A stretch of 64,000 nt of DNA from Fagopyrum homotropicum (taxonomy: Eukaryota > Streptophyta > Magnoliopsida > Caryophyllales > Polygonaceae), in NCBI GenBank assembly GCA_033239125.1, contig BSWB01000008.1:2262001-2326000 (forward strand), written 5' to 3'. Shown one piece after another: positions 44,726 through 57,587 of this stretch; position 1 is the stretch's first letter, and each line of letters opens with the position of its first letter. The translations under genes were made by a program, and so were the position numbers. A model generated the notes under the pieces. That model searched no databases and was not told the DNA's origin. It saw only the letters and a list, made by a program, of their open reading frames with translations.

Positions 44726-47700
44726 TCACAATAAATCTTCCTCAATTTGTCCATCTGCAGAATCAGGGAATGGGTATTGCACAGCCCTTCAGAGGTCGGA
44801 AATGTACAAAAATGTCAATTATGAAAGCAAGATTTAGCACATACCAGCCAGTTTGATTGCTAAGTTTGCTTGAGCATCAGCATGAGGGTTCAAATCCTTC
44901 GTGGGTGGAGAAATCAAATCAGTATTCAATATTAGAAAGATGCAGTAGAGCATGAAATGATCCAACTTGGATGTAAGCACATTGGTTAGAAAGACAGAAC
45001 AAAATTCTGCAACAATTACGGTATTATTTTTCCCAGTAATGGACAATGAACACCAAAACACAATGCAGAGAACAAAAGTCTTTCTAAGAAGTGACACAAA
45101 AGTAGAGCATACACACCCTTAAAACATGACTGATCTGGAAGGAACTAAATTTTTCCTTTAACTTCTTTGCCTCGGCATGCAATGTACACAAGTGTTCGGC
45201 CTTCACGTCCCACAAACCCTTAAGCTGTATTCATCATTCAGAAAGTAATCTCATAACCACATAGAGAAGTTTGAATTAAAGAACTAACAGGATGTGCATT
45301 ACAAAAAAGAGGTATTACCATTGGGAAAAGCATTTGATAAGAAACACTAAGCCAAGACGAATATAAGGCAAAACCCAAGATTATAGAACTCTAGCCAATC
45401 AAGCAAATTACAACAACGGACATGATCGTTCTAGGCAGGAGTGGTGGGGTATTTATACACAACGAGCTCAAAATTTTAGTAGGGTAGGTGTCAAGGAAAT
45501 TTTAAACATGAATTTGACCGATCCTGACAAGACCTGCACTGAAAATACATAATTCATACCCATTGTCAGACATTCGTTTACATGAAAGGATTTTGGTTTC
45601 CATATTAGATTAGGATTGGTCTAATTCAATACTATTCTCTCCCCTTATTTGATTAAGGTTTCTTTCTTTATTAGTTAAGGCTAGCTTTTGCTTTGTAATT
45701 CAAACTAGAGTTAAGAAAAATGAAAATTTGGTCTTAGAGCTTGATATTTTTTTAGTGGTTTGATTTTGTGGATTCCAAGTTGAAATTTCTAGTTATTGGT
45801 TTGGATTTTGTCTAATCAAACTCTATGGGAGTTTTTTAAAACTCATTAAAAACTCTCCCTGGGACCATCAAGCTATTTGAACCTAGGTGATAAAAATTAG
45901 ACCCATCACATCAGGAAGCTTCAAATCATAAACCATGAACTCATGATTAACAAATATTTGTGTTTACTTATTTATGAGTTAAAGGTGAAACCTCAATAAA
46001 GATGAAGAAGCCATGTTAAAGACTTAAAGCTGATAGCAGATTAATAATTATATCATAGCTTAAGAAACAGAAGCAGGAGAAACTTTCATGATAATAGGAC
46101 ACTTGAAGCAAACCTGCATACAGACAAGTTTTGAGTCGCCTTGAACACGGATACTGGTGTAACCCCTTTCAAGAGCACATTTTAACCCTAGAATGATGGC
46201 TCGATATTCTGCAGTATTACATGTTGCAACCCCTAAGCCTTGACGAAATTTACATATCTACAAGAAACTGTATTTATCAGAAAGGCCCATACATGTATAA
46301 ACAAAAAAAACAGAAAATAAATAAATTTCATACCAAACTCCCATCATTATTTCTCAGCACAACTCCAGCACCAGCTTGCCCTGGATTGCCTTTTGAAGCA
46401 CCGTCGAACTCAAGTATGCAAGAGGACTGTATGCCATAAGCACCAATTACATTTTTTTCACAATACTTCAAAGTTAGTCAAAAGGGCACAGCATAAAACA
46501 GATTGCTGACTTAAAATAAAGAAAGGAGGAAAGAAGAAAAGTAGCACATTATCCCGCGAACAATTAAGTAAAAATATTAAATGGCCATCTATTGAACTGC
46601 TTACATAATATTCTGACATATAAGCCACTAAAGCTTCGTCTCCACCTCAAACTAACAAAAAGAAGATATCGCAGACTTACACTGTCTGAAGGCACATAGT
46701 CAAGCTTCACTTGCTCGCCTCTCTGACCAATTTCAACTGGTAATGATACATCAGTCTGTAGAAAATATAGAATACTAATAAAAACATCTAAATTAGACAA
46801 ACAATTTGACTGGCCCAACTGTTATGCATAAACTGCAGTTAATTGCACAACAGATGTCACTCTTATCTCATTGTAGGGAACTGCCTAATGGTGAAGCATT
46901 ATTTCAAATGATAATTTATATTTATCTAAATACAACATCAAATATTTGCAACAGATCCATAAAATAATTGAGATCTCATCCAAACAGAAACTTCCTGGTA
47001 GGTATTTATGTAAACACTTCCGATATAGCATAACTGAAGCCAAATCAGATTAATAAAGAGCACTCCGGCAATCGCTACTTGTAATATTTATAGATGAAAG
47101 AAAAAATGCTAACAAAAGACTGGTAAATTTCCTCTAGGCCATCTATCACAATAAACCATCATCTCTGCTTGAGTTCTTGTCTATTGAGTAATTTTGTAGG
47201 GGGGGATTCCCCTCATTATTTTGCAATATAGCATCACATCCTTGACGAGAAAAGAAAGGGGATACATAAAAAAGAAAAGAAAACTATGTTAAAGCCAGTG
47301 TCATCAAATTTCACATCCATGCCTCAACTGGAAGAGATACCCTTTCAACACGTGATGTTATTATTACATAGTATATTAAAGGAAGTACAAAGATTTTCAG
47401 GTCTATTGTTCATAACTTAAACTAGTGGTTAAGGTTCATTGCTGAATGCTGATCATTCAACAGCTGACTAGTGATTACTAACCACGGTTTCTGATGCAGC
47501 TGCATCCCGCGGTCTCTTCTGTGGCAGATCATTCTTCAACTCTGCACCTGTCAAAAATGAAGGTTCCTGGAAGAAAACCGAGAAGCAGGCATAAGCAGAT
47601 GACAATTATATGGGATGTTACACGTAATTAGGTAAGAAATGAATTCACAGCAGCTGACCTGAAAAGAACAGGGCACTAAGTTGCCAAAGAGATCCTCTTT

Positions 47701-48688
47701 CAGATCCGATGCATTTACGGTGTATAAAGCATTCTGAAGCCCATGAGAAAGAAGATAATCCTCTGTATCCTTAGTCAATGAACATCCTTTGTACACACTA
47801 ACAGGAGGGTGGCAAACCTGGAAAGGTTGAACCCGAAAATAAACCGCGTGTCATCAATATGAAATTACTGTGATTCTGTTAAAATATTTATTTTGGGAAA
47901 TGGTCATTGTCTTTCCAAGGATACGGCTGTAGAAAAGCAACACAAACCCAACAGCACAAATAACCTCTGAATTCAGCTGGAAGACAAACCACATTCAAGA
48001 GACAGGATTTTGTAAGGGCTGCAACTCCTAAGAAGAATTATTAATAATACTGTGATACTTCATCTTTTGATTTTTTACCAACAAGTATTACATTGACCAA
48101 ATGTTGAACGAGCAACAACAACAACGACAAGCAACTCCTAAGAAAAATTATGAATAATACTGAGATACTTCATCTTTGGATTCGTTACCAACAAGTATTA
48201 TATTGACCAAATGTTGAATGAGCAACAACAATGGCAAGCATCTAAAATACTAGCCAGTAGCATCGTGAACTCTCAATAAAAAAGGAATCAATAAACCATC
48301 AATCAGCTAGAACATGGATACACAGTAGGGAAGAAAGGGTTGTTCATTTTTTTACCGAAGAACCAACTTGAGCTTGGCAATCGCTAAAAGTCTTGTAAAC
48401 ACCAACGACATCGCCCTTGCGGACCACATAGAAGGCATCCTTATCTTCATCCATAATCGATTGCGATTTGCGCGAACGTGACTTCCGCTTGGGAGTAGGA
48501 GATAATGAAGAAGAATAGCAATGGAGACGAAATCTGGAGGAAGCAGATTCCAAATCAACCTTACTAGTCACAACAGAGTAATCAATAATCCTTCTCCAAG
48601 TCAAAACTGGACAGCCAGTGCCTCCGACAAATCGACGGTGGAAAGAGAACACCGAACGGGAAGATAGCTGGTGGAAAACGCAGCTCAT
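44726..48688 (-). CDS. RNase H1 with viroplasmin-type hybrid-binding domain
   Basis: Hydrolyses the RNA strand of RNA-DNA hybrids (R-loops, primers). Exons in reading order: 48688-48356, 47817-47659, 47566-47483, 46755-46681, 46426-46334, 46257-46114, 45224-45117, 44896-44845, 44754-44726; phases agree, 358 aa. Residues about 85-135 form the hybrid-binding domain (YVVRKGDVVGVYKTFSDCQ, with SVYKGCSLTKDTEDYL). RNase H follows: LEFDGASKGNPGQAGAG (Asp), NTAEYRAIILGL (Glu), VQGDSKLV (Asp), NPHADAQANLA (Asp). The Arg/Ser-rich, acid-poor N-terminus suggests an organelle transit peptide, as in Arabidopsis RNH1B and RNH1C; which organelle is unclear. I placed exon 9 (tail DGQIEEDLL) because donor GTATGT follows exon 8 and an in-phase acceptor exists; without it the protein ends a few residues later. 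Confidence 0.88.
48019..48236. repeat. Tandem duplication in intron 1 of the RNase H1 gene
   Basis: A unit of about 110 bp (GCAACTCCTAAGAAGAATTA through TGTTGAACGAGCAACAACAA) occurs twice head to tail with few differences, lying wholly within the intron. Confidence 0.85.
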
Positions 48689-50712
48689 GACAGTGCAAGT
48701 GTGTACTTGTTTATGGGTCTTAAAGCAGATTACGCGACATCAAAGAAACCCTAATTTGGCAGAAGAATTTGGCGAGTAGACACAGTAGATAAACGCGCGA
48801 GAAGGAGAGTGACGGCCAACTCAAACAAAATAGGGTTGCTATCCGTCATTTTTTTTCTGCCATTCTGAAATAGTATTTATTTGGACGGGTACCCTTCACA
48901 TTAACCTATAAGCAGAAAGTTCGTACCTTTCAGCAAAGAGACAACAGAAGACATGCTCTTCCTGTATCCTGCACTCCTGCTGATTTAGACATCAGCCAAA
49001 CTGGACTAGTTTGTGTGAAGATACTTGAAACATCAGATCTTGATGACTCTGACATGAAATATAGAACAACAAAATTGATTACTCCATTATCGTAGATATG
49101 CCTGCATACATACACAACTATGATGGATGTAGTACTATGTCAAGATTTAACAATTCTAGAGATCAGCAACAACGGCATGCTAAATCAAGACTTGACAATC
49201 AGGAAACAGAAAGTGTAAACCAGGAGTCCATTTGCGTGCGGAAATAGAAGAAACCTCATCCACTGGTTTTCATAGATTAACCAGACAATAAACAAGGATG
49301 ACACACCAGATGAATTTGTCACTTTTGAATTTTCACTATATTAAGCATCCCGCATCTACTGTAACAATTTTCTGTTTGTTTGTTTGTTTATGTTGCCTAA
49401 ACTTGACAGAGTACTACATCCATCATAGTTGTGTATGAAACCAGTTGAATGTTAGCAAAATGATGCATTATAAGGAACATGCTCATTCTTGCTCTCATCT
49501 CATCTTGTGGAGTTGGTGGTGTCCTACGAACTTCATCAGTGAGAAAGGCAGCTTGTATCTGAATTAAGGAAATATACACATATTAGTGATTCAGCTGAAA
49601 CCACAGCTAGTATCTGAATATATAAGCTCAACTTCTAATTATACAACAAGGATCATTCAAATGAGGAAAGATAGCAAACTGAAGGCATAAACAAATCAGA
49701 TATTCAAACTCTTCTTATGTCTCTAATCTCTATGCTTGTCTTACACTTTCCGTTTGTAAATATTTCTTAAATCAAATATCTTTTAGGAGCGTTCATATTC
49801 GTATGCTAATATTATTGGTGTAATTTACACCGTGGTTCACACAAATAGAAGAAAAGCCCGAATATCTGACCTGACTTGACCCAAATATCTTATAGGAACG
49901 TTCAACTCTTCTTATGTCTCTAATCTCTATGCTTTGTCATTTAAGAACAAGCAAGAGTTATTCGTTGATTCTTGCTCTTTAAAGCAACGGTTATCACGAA
50001 CATTCAAATATTTTGTTGTATACTCGTTATTTAGATATCGTGTTACAACGAATATTTAACCTGACTTGACCGAAATCGTTGTTATAACTTTTTTTAGATA
50101 TCTATTATTTTCAAAAAGATTGTAACTTTTTTTAAACCGCGTGTTATAAGTTGAAACTTGCTCTTTATGGGACAGTTATCCTGAACATTCAAGGCCGCCC
50201 ATTTTGGAAAATACTTTATCCATGCCCAAAATCAAAAAAAATACTTAATTTAGATAAAAATGCAATGATCGATTCATCTTTTATTTATTGATTTTGAGTT
50301 TTCTTGTGAAAAAATAGTTGAAGGTGTAGCTGCAGCTAGACTGCATTTGGCCTGTGTCGTGTGTTTGATTGGAAAGTTGGATTGCTGAAAACATTATTAA
50401 CAACACGAGTATAAAATCATAATTTACAGTCAGAAACTCACAAAGAAATCACTCTTATTGATACAAACACGAGTATAGAATCTTATGATACACTATTCTT
50501 CCACACACTGTACTCTGTACAATATTCAACCTCAATGCACTGACATAAACTTCATACTGTAATACACACAACACACTCTTGTGGCTTTTCTTTCAACAAC
50601 CCAAAGGGGAAAAAAATTTGTGTACGTACACTGGAACGACGCGGAAAATAGGTAGATCCAGCAAAAAAATTGTGAATTCACAAAGAGAATACAGCCACGT
50701 TACTCGTTGCTT
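48689..50712. other. Intergenic region between RNase H1 and MAP kinase genes
   Basis: 48689-48840 should hold the RNase H1 promoter; 50400-50712 the MAP kinase 3' UTR. In between there is no gene. A 36-bp duplicated word (CTCTTCTTATGTCTCTAATC) occurs near 49710 and 49906, and the inverted repeat described separately lies at 49108-49438. Confidence 0.5.
49108..49438. repeat. Inverted repeat with about 38-bp arms (MITE-like)
   Basis: The left arm CATACACAACTATGATGGAT with following GTAGTACTATGTCAAG matches the reverse complement of the right arm at 49402-49438 with one or two mismatches; about 255 bp separate them. No target duplication or coding sequence is seen. Confidence 0.7.
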
Positions 50713-52933
50713 TTATGCAAATTCTGGATTGAGTGTTAAGGCTTCCTGATAAATCATTTCCTTCATTTGTTCTTCTCCCATGGATACTCGTTCGAATTCG
50801 AAGGAGAATGCCTCTGGGCAATTAGGTTCATCCTCAATATCATGAAGCCTTGTCAGATAAGGATGAGCTAGGGATTCTTCAACTGAAAGTATTCACAAGC
50901 CCATCTTATATTTCCATACATTAGAAGAAAAAAATAGGAGGTTCGGAAACAAAATATCTTCTCAGTAAAATCTGAAATTTTGCAATGGTTCATAAACAAA
51001 GGCCATCAATTAAGAATAATCATACCATTATCACTTTAACAGTTATACAGCTTAAAACATGTCCATCATTTTAACAATTGAGTATGATACTGCATTGTTG
51101 TCACAATAATGTTGTATATTCCCTACTTGAATTTTCTTTTATGAGTATGTTCCCAAGCTATCAACTAGGACCGGTGAGTAAGGTAATTATTGCCAGAGAT
51201 TAGAGAAATAAGAGGCATACCGGTAATCCGACGGATGGGATCAAACGTCAACATTCTCTCAACAAGATCAATTGCCGTTGGATTTATATGTGGGAAAACA
51301 GTTCCTAACTGCTGACGAGGTTGTGGGGGCATTTGTTGAATATATCTTCTGGCATCTTCATTCCGAAGGAAGCTAATATCAGATTCAAGGGGTGTCCCAA
51401 GGAGCTGAGTAAGAAGAATCAAGATCATTCAATTCGAACTATCCACAATTCATAACCATATAAATGTGAAGGAAAAAAAACTGATTAAGATAAATAAAAG
51501 CCAGTATAATTTCACCTCTGTCAATAGGTGCAATTGATGGACATGATCTTTTCCAGGAAACAAAGGCTTCCTATTAAGTAACTCCATAAAGATGCAACCC
51601 ACAGACCAAATATCAATGGCAGATGTATAATCAGAGGAATTCAGCAAAAGCTCAGGCGCTCGGTACCATCTGGTGACAACATACTCAGTCATGTGTTGGT
51701 TCTCACAAGTCGGCCGTGCCAGCCCAAAATCACATATCTTTAGATCACAACTGGAATTTATCAACAGGTTGCTTGGCTTTAAGTCTCTATGAAGAACATT
51801 TGCAGAGTGAATATACTTAAGCCCTCTAAGTATCTGATATAAGAAATACTGCAAACAGAACGGTTCATATATAAATATAATACATTAGTTCTAGGATAAG
51901 TGCATGAAACTATGTTCTACGATGCTACCCCATCACGATTTACAATTTACCTGACAGTGCTCCTCGGTTAAGATCTGATTGGATCGAATTATTTGATGAA
52001 GGTCGGTGTCCATCAGTTCAGTTGCAATGTAAACATCCGTGAATTCTTTTCGTAAAGGTGGAGGAACTACGTCTCTTAAGCTAATTATCTGTTTCAACAA
52101 AAAAGATTATGGTTAGAACTTAGAAGTTATAAACAGACAGGATACTTGGATACAAGATACAGGAAGGTTGTAAATCTTGCTAATATTTGCTGAGTTTAGA
52201 GACTCTTTTCCTTTCTATTTCAATAACTCATCCTTAGTCCACTTCATTATGTAACACCTGCAATTGTTGTGTTTACTGCTGTCTGTTTTTTGAAAGGAAA
52301 TAAATCTTCTTGCACCCCAAAGGAAATCATTCAACTACCAAATTGACCTTCCATATCAAGGATTCAAGATAGCCAGTTGAACAATACCCATGATTTAGAT
52401 ACACAAAGTGCTTTGACAACATAAGCAACCTGCTATTATAAATTGCTTAGCATACTAAAAGTGTGAAGTAAAAAGTAGGAGTGGAGAGAGAGGGCTACAT
52501 ACGTTCTCGTGATCAAAATGCCGGAGAAGCTTAATCTCTCGAAGCGTTCGCTTGGCGTCCATGTAATTATCGAAAGCATTCGCTATCTTCTTCATGGCCA
52601 CCATCTCGTTCGTCTCCGCATTCAAAACCGAACTTCGATCAGGCGATATAAAAACAATCCCCAAGTAGAAAAGACGATGAGCGTTGGATCAGATTGGAAA
52701 TTCGAGAAACCATAATTTAATTAAGAGGTTCAGAAAGAAATAAAAACCTACCAGACAATCCCATAGGCTCCTCGACCGATCGGCATGATCGGAGGCCGAT
52801 ACTTGGCCGTGACCTCTACCTTGTTTCCAAAGATGTTATACTGTATAAATTGACCATCATGGGAGAAAACCGCCGGAAAATCAGGATACTGACAGTAATC
52901 TGCCGGTGGATTTTGCATCGCCACGTCAGCCAT
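50713..52933 (-). CDS. Mitogen-activated protein kinase, group A, MPK3-like
   Basis: Serine/threonine kinase at the end of the stress and immunity MAPK cascade. Exons in order: 52933-52752, 52632-52503, 52088-51951, 51848-51516, 51404-51221, 50882-50713; phases agree, 378 aa. Motifs: glycine loop IGRGAYGIV, ATP lysine VAMKKI, catalytic HRDLKPSN, DFGLA, activation loop with TEY (MTEYVVTRWYRAPE), then the C-terminal common docking segment LHDIEDEPNC that binds MAPK kinases. N-terminal PDFPAVFSHDGQFIQYNIFG, RPTCEN before the TEY and ending ALTLNPEFA favour MPK3 over MPK6 or MPK4. The six-exon layout is the usual one for this group. All key residues are intact. The first 20 residues are the least conserved part of this family. 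Confidence 0.93.
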
Positions 52934-53320
52934 CGATCGCCGATAAAGATAAGATATTTCTTCCTCTATCTTAGAATTTGGAGGACGGGAGTGTAGGAGA
53001 AGTGGCTTGTTATAGTGTTGAGTCTGCCATTGGAGACTTTTTGGAGGAGGAAAGCAACGAAAACTTGCTCTTCGTCTAGTTTGTTTGGTGAATGAAAGGG
53101 AGGGAAGGTAAGAGAATGCGAAACGCTGCGTTTAGATGGGTCTAGAAATTGAGATCCAACGGCCCAGGTTTTTAGGCGTCTTTGATCGACGGTTTGTATT
53201 GGTTTACGTATACCGTTCAAGTTCAACCCCTTAAATCCGGCGAGTCAAACTGACTAGGCATTACTTAAAAAATGGCCAAGTGTTTTTGACCTTTTATTTT
53301 CATTTTGTTTATTGGCCGGG
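52934..53320 (-). promoter_or_regulatory. 5' UTR and promoter side of the MAP kinase gene
   Basis: The sequence between the MAPK start and the hAT element 395 bp upstream. I see no clear TATA box; the proximity of the hAT means distal promoter elements could have been displaced. Confidence 0.4.
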
Positions 53321-53328
53321 ACTTATAT

Positions 53329-56069
53329 TAGACATTGGTCGCAAAATTAAATTATTGGTTTAGCTTTGAACCGTTGGTTTAGGTTTGGTAAATCTAAATA
53401 GGTATTTTTAAACTTGTGGTTTACCACCGGTTTAAAATAGTCGAAAGTAATTTCGGTCGAAATTTCCTTAATCTCGAAATTGCTCTCGACATGGGAAATC
53501 TCGGTGAGATATTGGTTATCTCGGCCGATATATTGGTACTTTAATTTTTTTAAAAAAAGGGTTTGAACCAATTTTTCGGTTGCATACGTATCCTTTTGGG
53601 GTTAAGAGGAATCAAAGTCCACATAGTTCTCTTACATTTGCTTACATTTTGTTGGACTTCCAAGTTGTTTAGTTACCCACTTACCCCGCTTACCTTCATG
53701 CATCGGACTCGGAAGTTGTGCCCGGATTATCGGAGTTGGAATTTGATTTTGAGTCATACACCGGGGCATTCCGTTGTTTTCGCTTCTCCGCCCTTATCTA
53801 TTCTTGAATGCATACTTGTGCCTCTAACTTTTTGGGCTTCAATTGGCTTCTCTTGTAGGTGATCATATTCCCTCATTGGCTAAATGCTTGCTCCACGGCA
53901 ACCGTTGATGCGGACAAGACCATGAGTTGGTGCACAATTTTGATCAAGGTTGGATACTTCGAGGCTAACTTCTTCCGTCAATCCAAAATTTCAAAAGATT
54001 CACTATAAAAACTAAAACACGTTGTTAGATAATCTTGAAATTCCGCACTTGCGAATGAATGTCGTGGTGTTTTTGTTCTTTTAGCTAAAATTTGATTAAC
54101 TTTTAAAATAATAGAAGACGAAGAAGAAGAGGGTGTAGGAGTCTGTTCGGCAGTAGAAGAAGAGCTAATACTTGTTTTAAGGAAAAAACAAGGTTTCAAT
54201 TTCAATACGAACATTCTGAATAATGGTAGAAGTGTTGTAGAACCTAAACTCAAACATTCATAATAAACAACCAACAAATCGGTAACACCTTCAAGTTTAA
54301 GTGCAGGATCAAAAACGGCGGAAATAAGATAAACTAAGGGAATATCCATGCAATATTTTAGTCATTTCAATTTCATGTCATTTATAGCACTTATATGGGT
54401 TGGATAATTAAAACCGGTTTGTAAAGCATCGGAAACGTTTACAACTATTTCTAAAAAGCTGCAAGAAGTAGGAGTGTAAACGTAACTCATCATATTATGC
54501 CAAATATTTCATCATCTAACATTGACCACATAATGTTTTGTGCGGAAAAAACTTATAAAAGCTCTTTGTAACGAAGGACTTGACTAAGTAATTTGTAAGT
54601 ACATTTCCAACGAGTTCCAATGTCTTTTGAAAATGCGACTAGATGAACATTATTTTGTAAACGTATTGTTATCCATTTTTCCTCAAATCGGATGAGTGTC
54701 AAATATGTTCAATAACGTTGGTGATGGGGTTAGCATAGCCGATAAAATTTTAAGTACATCTTGAACACATAAGTTTAAATTATGACATGCACATAGAAGT
54801 TCGCAAATATTGTCCCGCATCCTCCACCAAATCGTTTACGACAGAGGTGCTGGTGGATGCTTTATTTAAAAAATATGAAAAAGTCAACTTTGTAAATTAT
54901 ATTATTGTAGAACCTCTTTTTTTTTTTTTTTTTTTATCAAGTTTGCAATGTTTGTGGCATTATGTCTTTCGTTGAAATGACAAAATGCAATAACAAATTT
55001 ATGCAAAAATAAAATCGTTATCAATAAAATATTAAGTAATGCCCTTGTAAAAATGTTTTTGTGATAGTATACTCCAAATATCTCTACAAATAGAAACTTG
55101 ATGCAAAAAAGATGACAAAAACGAAAGAATATTTTGTTTCTTTTGTTCGTAAGATTTAGAAACTGATTTGGAAACGGTTTTGCGAGAAGTTTGTTTTAAA
55201 AGGAGGTTGAAGATATTTAGTGTTATATGATCGAACATCTTCATATTTTGCATAACAAAATGAAAATGCATGAGAATATATAAGGTTGGTAATCTTAAAC
55301 TTTCTTCACTATGATTGTACATAATAAAGGAGATTGAGAGGAAGAAGATGTAAACCCGTGGGACAATTGAGATTGTCCCCATGATATCCCTAGCTTCTTG
55401 GGATGAACCTTTTGCATGTGGGTTTGGAAAGTCCCGTAGTCGCCTTTTGCCCTCCACTTGTACACCTCGGACAATAGTTGCACGAGACTTGGCAATATTC
55501 GTTCACCGCCTTACCCTTCTTGTAATGTTTGTAAAAATGTCGGATGTAAGCATTTTTAGTTGAGGAACTTGTCGAAATGCCCCTTCACCTTGTGACATTT
55601 TGGACATTTGGGTTTCACTTTCTTGGGTACTAGGGAAGAAAGCGGGAGGAGTGTTGTCGCTCAAGTTTTCATTACGGGATTGAGAGATGAATAACGAATT
55701 CGAAAAATTGAGAATTGAGAATACGTGATTGAGACTTGAGAGTAGTATTAGTAGGAGAGAGTTGAGAATGTTGGTGTGAAATAAAATGGAAGAGGGGCTG
55801 AGTATTTATAGAAAATGAGTGGTATTTTTTTATAACCTTTTATTATTTATAATTTATTTATTTTTAAAAAATGCATCCCAACGGCTACTGCTATATGAAA
55901 TAGTCATTGGCGGGGCCAAAAGAGTCGTTGCTTTGCAACGACTCTTTTTCTTATATTTTTCTGAAAAAGACTATACCGCCGGTTTAGATTTGTCAAAATG
56001 AAAAACCTAAACCTCCAACTAGCTGTTTGGGCCGGTTTGACGGTTTTGTCCAGACCGGACCCATGTCTA
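53329..56069 (-). mobile_element. hAT transposon, 2.7 kb, with 8-bp TSD
   Basis: TIRs TAGACATTGGTC (left) and TAGACATGGGTC (reverse complement of right) differ at one base. Flanking octamers ACTTATAT (53321-53328) and GCTTATAT (56070-56077) match at 7 of 8. A degenerate transposase lies between on the minus strand. Subterminal CGGTTT/AAACCG motifs are dense at both ends. Confidence 0.92.
53810..55600 (-). pseudogene. hAT transposase, broken
   Basis: Minus strand, N to C: a BED zinc finger near 55400-55560 (VYKWRAKGDYGTFQTHM, then HPKKLGI; the CxxC half sits in another frame), a central part with many frame changes, the RNase H-like end IPLVYLISAVFDPALKLEGV (54340-54290), a serine/threonine-rich insert, and the hAT dimerisation domain with SASTVAVEQAFS and KRSQLKPKKLEAQVC (53810-53920). 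Stops and frameshifts make it inactive. Confidence 0.85.
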
Positions 56070-56199
56070 GCTTATATAAGACAATGGCAACGAAGGCCTA
56101 CAAACTCCTTTTTTTTTTTTCTATCTTCGTTTAGCAAGATACGTCAACTTAAGAGCTCAATTTAAGTTTTTTTTTATACTTATTTTCACCCACAACAGA

Positions 56200-56960
56200 T
56201 AGGTATGAAGTTCATCTTCAATGGTCATATGGTGCAAATTGATGCATGCCCTCATTATTATTCTGATCAAACTAATGTCTCAAGCAAGTGCAAAATGGTG
56301 TATAATAGCAAAGCGAGCTTGCAAGACACCAAAAGATCGCTCCACTCTTTACGACATGACTCTTGCCGTTGGGAAAACTATGTATCTTTCGTTCCAATTT
56401 TGTGTTGAATTGACGGGAAAAATGTAGCTCAAGCGGGATAAATGTCATCGGCGAGGTAATATGTTGTAATGATTACCATTTACAACAAAATATACCGTGG
56501 GGGCTCGACCATGCAAAACCTCATCAACTAGATGAGAGTCAAGAATGTTAATGTCATATCCACAAATCATAAGATATAACAACTTCTAGCACAATAGTTG
56601 TTTTTTATTATCACCCCTTGCATATTGACCTTGCAAAGCAATCGGGTAGTTTTTCCACAATCTATACTACCGCTCATTCAAAGCAACCTTGTTGTTCTCC
56701 TATGTATAATAGGTGATGTATGTTTGTGGCATTTCACATGCGTAAGTACTTGTCCCAAACAAGTTTATAATTTCATCAACAAAGTGGGATAAACAAGATC
56801 TTGCCGTGGACGTCCCAATGTGAGCATAGTCTCCAAAGACATCGGCGCCCACTCCATCGAATGTCATATGTATGGTTAAGGTGCATTTTTGCAATGGGAT
56901 TAGGCCTAGTATACCAATCGCATCAAGAAGTTGGTGAGAGAATGGAAAAGATTAGGACAA
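56200..56960 (-). pseudogene. PIF/Harbinger transposase remnant
   Basis: On the minus strand, GVGADVFGDYAHIGTSTARS (56860-56790) matches the helix-turn region of plant Harbinger/ALP1-like transposases (normally DEY-RIGESTA). Further along, in changing frames, come the Asp-containing DINILDSHLVDEVLHGRAP near 56540, and VNGNHYNILP near 56475, followed by an ERSFGVLQARFAI-type C-terminal block near 56320. Several stops interrupt. No TIRs could be paired. This could be the transposase partner of the MYB-like ORF type at 10667, but they are 45 kb apart and unlinked. Confidence 0.75.
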
Positions 56961-57587
56961 AACATTGACAACACGAAGAAATATGTGTCGCTTCATTCGG
57001 AATCTTCATCGAAACAACTTGTCATTGTAGGTGATTGAGTTTTTAATATATAAGAAAACATTATTGTAAATTGATGATTTAAATTTAAATTGAATGGAGA
57101 GGAAAAACTGAATTCAAATTTAGATTCGAAACTCAAATGCAATGTAAGATATCCTTTATTATGCACAATATACACATGATTGAGTTGTCAATTTATACTC
57201 AAATATGAGGTGAAATTCGAGGTTTTTATACTCGATTATTTGCGTATAACCAAGGAAAGGTGGTTTTGTTTTTAATCTGACACGGGTTTTTAATATATAA
57301 GAAAATATTATTATAAATTAATGATTTACAAAAATTGAAAGAACAATTTAGTAATATATGGATTTTTCATTTTTACATGTGACTTGAACAATATCTCATT
57401 ATAATGGAAAATAAACTTAATAATTATACAACTACAAATCATGAAAGTAAAATCTTACAAGTAACATGATAACTCCACCTTTGATATTAATTGTTTGATA
57501 TAAATGATGGAAGACTTAACATATAAATGTGGCTTTATAAACTAACAAATATCGATTATATTTCTAGATTGCTTGTCTTGGTTTGTT
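56961..57587. other. Spacer with a repeated 45-bp phrase
   Basis: TTTTTAATATATAAGAAAAC with TTATTGTAAATTGATGATTT occurs near 57030 and again, changed at a few bases, near 57287. No gene is seen. Confidence 0.5.

Noticed and set aside
46564..46818. 84-codon frame inside the RNase H1 gene
   Set aside because: It reads exon 4 into its flanking introns; the spliced exon 46755-46681 is the real coding part.
53563..53862. Plus-strand open frame of 99 codons
   Set aside because: The minus strand here encodes the hAT dimerisation domain; the plus frame is its shadow.
10667..56960. Pairing the MYB-like ORF at 10667 with the Harbinger transposase at 56200 as one element
   Set aside because: They are 45 kb apart, on opposite strands, with several intact genes between; both are separate relics.
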